Positions 50,899-52,242 of a stretch of 52,242 bases of DNA are shown here, piece after piece (the first letter of the stretch is position 1; each line of letters opens with the position of its first letter). The stretch is from CAYZHV01 sp046541355 (GTDB lineage: Bacteria > Spirochaetota > Spirochaetia > DSM-27196 > Alkalispirochaetaceae). The position numbers and the translations under genes were made by a program. The stretch spans positions 1 to 52,242 of the forward strand of contig JBKHDM010000008.1 of assembly GCA_046541355.1 (NCBI GenBank), given 5' to 3'. The notes under the pieces are model-generated. The model saw only the letters and a list, made by a program, of their open reading frames with translations, made no database searches and was not told where the DNA came from.

Positions 50899-52191
50899 AT
50901 GGCAGACCTTCAGCAAGCGACGAAATACGTTGACATCTTCGACAAGTGCGACACTGATGCCGGCTACTTTGGGCCGCAGCGTGCTGCCGGGGACGAGTAC
51001 TTTACCCGCCCGGTGCTTCCTCCCACCCCGGACCGGATCATGGAGTTTCAGGGGCAGAAGCGTACGATGTGGTCGGTCAACAACTACCTCGGCCTTGCCG
51101 ACCATCCGGAGGTCAAGGAGGTCGCCCTCGAGGCTGTCCGGGAGTTCGGCGTAAGCGCCCCGATGGGTTCCCGCATGATGAGCGGCAACACTGAATATCA
51201 CCTCGCCCTCGAGGAGCAGCTCGCGGAGTTTGCCGAGAAGCAAGCAGCTTTTCTTTTCAACTATGGTTACCTCGGTGTCCAGGGTACGATTGCCTCCCTC
51301 GCCGGCCCGGACGACGTTCTGGTCATGGACAAGCTGGCCCACGCATGTATCGTCGACGGCGCTTTCGGTTCACAGGCGCAGGTGCGGGTCTTCAAGCACA
51401 ACAACATGGAAAGCCTCGAGACTGTCCTCAAGCGGGTCAACCGCGACCGCAAGGGGGGGGTCATGATTCTTACCGAGGGAGTCTACGGAATGACCGGTGA
51501 CCTCGCAAAACTCCGGGAGATCACCGAGCTCAAAGAGCGCTACGACGCCCGACTTTACATTGATGACGCCCACGGCTGCGGAGTGATGGGTGCCGAAGGG
51601 CGGGGCACCGCCGACCATTTCGGCGTCCAGGACAAGGTTGATATCTATTTCGGTACCTTTGCCAAAGCGTTTGCCTCGATTGGCGGATTCTCGGCGACCA
51701 CAAAGCCCGTTCGGGACTGGATCATGTACAACGCCCGGACCCAGGTGTTTGCAAAGAGCCTGCCGATGGTCTACGTCAAGTCACTCGGCAAAACCCTTGA
51801 GCTTGTTCGTGGTGCTGACGGGAATCGGCAGCAGATGTGGGATATCAGCTACAGCCTCAAGCAGGGTTTGAGGGATCTCGGTTACTACGTCGGCCCGGGG
51901 GAGTCTCCGATCTGCGCGGTCTTCGTCCCGATCGGCACCGAGGAGTCCGCCACTGTGGGTATGCGCCTGGTTCGCTACCTGCGGGACCGGGGCATCTTTG
52001 TCACCGCGATTACCTATCCTGTCATCCCGCTGGGACTTCTGATGTTCCGGGTGATTCCAACTGCCGCTCATAAGCAGGAGGATGTAGAGGTCACCCTCGA
52101 GGAGTTCCGACGAATGAGGGATGAAATGGGTCTTACTCTGGATATGTCGGGAGAAGACGAAGCCAAGGTTCGAAAGGTATTCGGCCTGTAG
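50899..52191 (+). CDS. Serine palmitoyltransferase-like alpha-oxoamine synthase
   Basis: PLP-dependent enzyme that condenses an amino acid with an acyl-CoA. 430 residues. Motifs: GSRMMSGNTEYHLALE, DKLAHACIVDGA, LTEGVYGMTGDLAKL, YIDDAHGCGVMG (PLP Asp and His) and catalytic Lys256 in FGTFAKAFASIGGF. These match Bacteroides serine palmitoyltransferase better than glycine C-acetyltransferase by eye (TFAKAFASIGGF, YNARTQVF). The ATG at 50899 follows AAGGAG. If SPT, the product would be 3-ketodihydrosphingosine, the entry to sphingolipids; KBL and 8-amino-7-oxononanoate synthase remain alternatives. No bio or threonine genes are nearby. Confidence 0.82.
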   Translation: MADLQQATKYVDIFDKCDTDAGYFGPQRAAGDEYFTRPVLPPTPDRIMEFQGQKRTMWSVNNYLGLADHPEVKEVALEAVREFGVSAPMGSRMMSGNTEYHLALEEQLAEFAEKQAAFLFNYGYLGVQGTIASLAGPDDVLVMDKLAHACIVDGAFGSQAQVRVFKHNNMESLETVLKRVNRDRKGGVMILTEGVYGMTGDLAKLREITELKERYDARLYIDDAHGCGVMGAEGRGTADHFGVQDKVDIYFGTFAKAFASIGGFSATTKPVRDWIMYNARTQVFAKSLPMVYVKSLGKTLELVRGADGNRQQMWDISYSLKQGLRDLGYYVGPGESPICAVFVPIGTEESATVGMRLVRYLRDRGIFVTAITYPVIPLGLLMFRVIPTAAHKQEDVEVTLEEFRRMRDEMGLTLDMSGEDEAKVRKVFGL

Positions 52192-52220
52192 CTACTGTCC
52201 TCCACCCTGGGGATAAAAGC

Positions 52221-52242
52221 AGCCTAAGCCGTGCAGTAGGCT
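52221..52242 (+). terminator. Partial terminator-like hairpin after the SPT-like gene
   Basis: AGCCTA (52221-52226) pairs with TAGGCT (52237-52242), running up to the window edge, so a following T-run cannot be seen. Confidence 0.4.

Overview
The window is a gene-dense, high-GC (about 60% by eye) bacterial chromosome segment with no recognisable transposase, integrase, phage gene, CRISPR array, tRNA or rRNA. It suggests a free-living spirochaete of the Spirochaeta/Alkalispirochaeta type. The grounds are a 1293-residue membrane-anchored coiled-coil protein that looks like the spirochaete-restricted SpiroCoCo family, two bactofilins (one paired with an M23 peptidase), two Lnt paralogues, TPR/GerMN/NHL envelope proteins, a PTS enzyme I with no sugar permease nearby, and frequent GTG and TTG starts. 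The genus cannot be fixed from sequence reading alone.

Layout. 1-6483 (minus): a galactokinase-like protein without its catalytic residues, surE, a TPR protein, a secreted TPR/beta-propeller/VWA-like protein, then clpS and a partial clpA. 6609-8189 (plus): lnt copy 1. 8193-10009 (minus): rho-rpmE, with a terminator buried in the 3' end of lnt. 10178-14470 (minus): an apparent operon rpsT, HU, lnt copy 2, response regulator, TPR stub, bactofilin, cinA C-terminal domain. 14607-19174 (plus): plsC and two ABC exporter half-transporters. 19134-21970 (minus): M23 peptidase, bactofilin, yaaR-like gene, ricT. 22163-22942 (plus): tatD. 22971-31970 (minus): SpiroCoCo, grpE-dnaK-dnaJ, a secreted EF-hand-like protein, an RlmB-like rRNA methyltransferase. 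32030-45393 (minus): ptsI; then der, a MerR-HTH fusion and a Cys/His exported protein; a hairpin repeat array; then a long run of TPR protein, beta-barrel candidate, exbB, exbD, tonB and a HAD hydrolase. 45468-46412 (plus): GerMN lipid-anchored or membrane protein. 46409-49595 (minus): rny, ymdB, tlyA. 49710-52191: a small DUF2007-like gene, a TetR regulator and a divergent serine-palmitoyltransferase-like enzyme.

How it fits together. Much of the window builds and shapes the envelope: lipoprotein acylation (two Lnt), phospholipid synthesis (PlsC), peptidoglycan editing with bactofilin scaffolds, a TonB-ExbBD energy-coupling set with its own TPR and outer-membrane candidates, and a possible sphingoid-base enzyme under TetR control. 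A second theme is RNA and protein quality control: ClpAS, DnaKJ-GrpE, Rho, RNase Y with YmdB, and RicT with a YaaR-like partner.

Most worth following: the TPR/beta-barrel/ExbB/ExbD/TonB module (32726-39252), the MerR fusion with an unrecognised C-terminal half (40788-42191), the pseudo-galactokinase (5299-6483), the inverted repeat overlapping a predicted grpE promoter (28010-28056), the nearly leaderless ptsI promoter (45403-45431), and the inverted repeat between -35 and -10 of the SPT-like gene (50821-50850). All function calls are by reading motifs; no database search was run.
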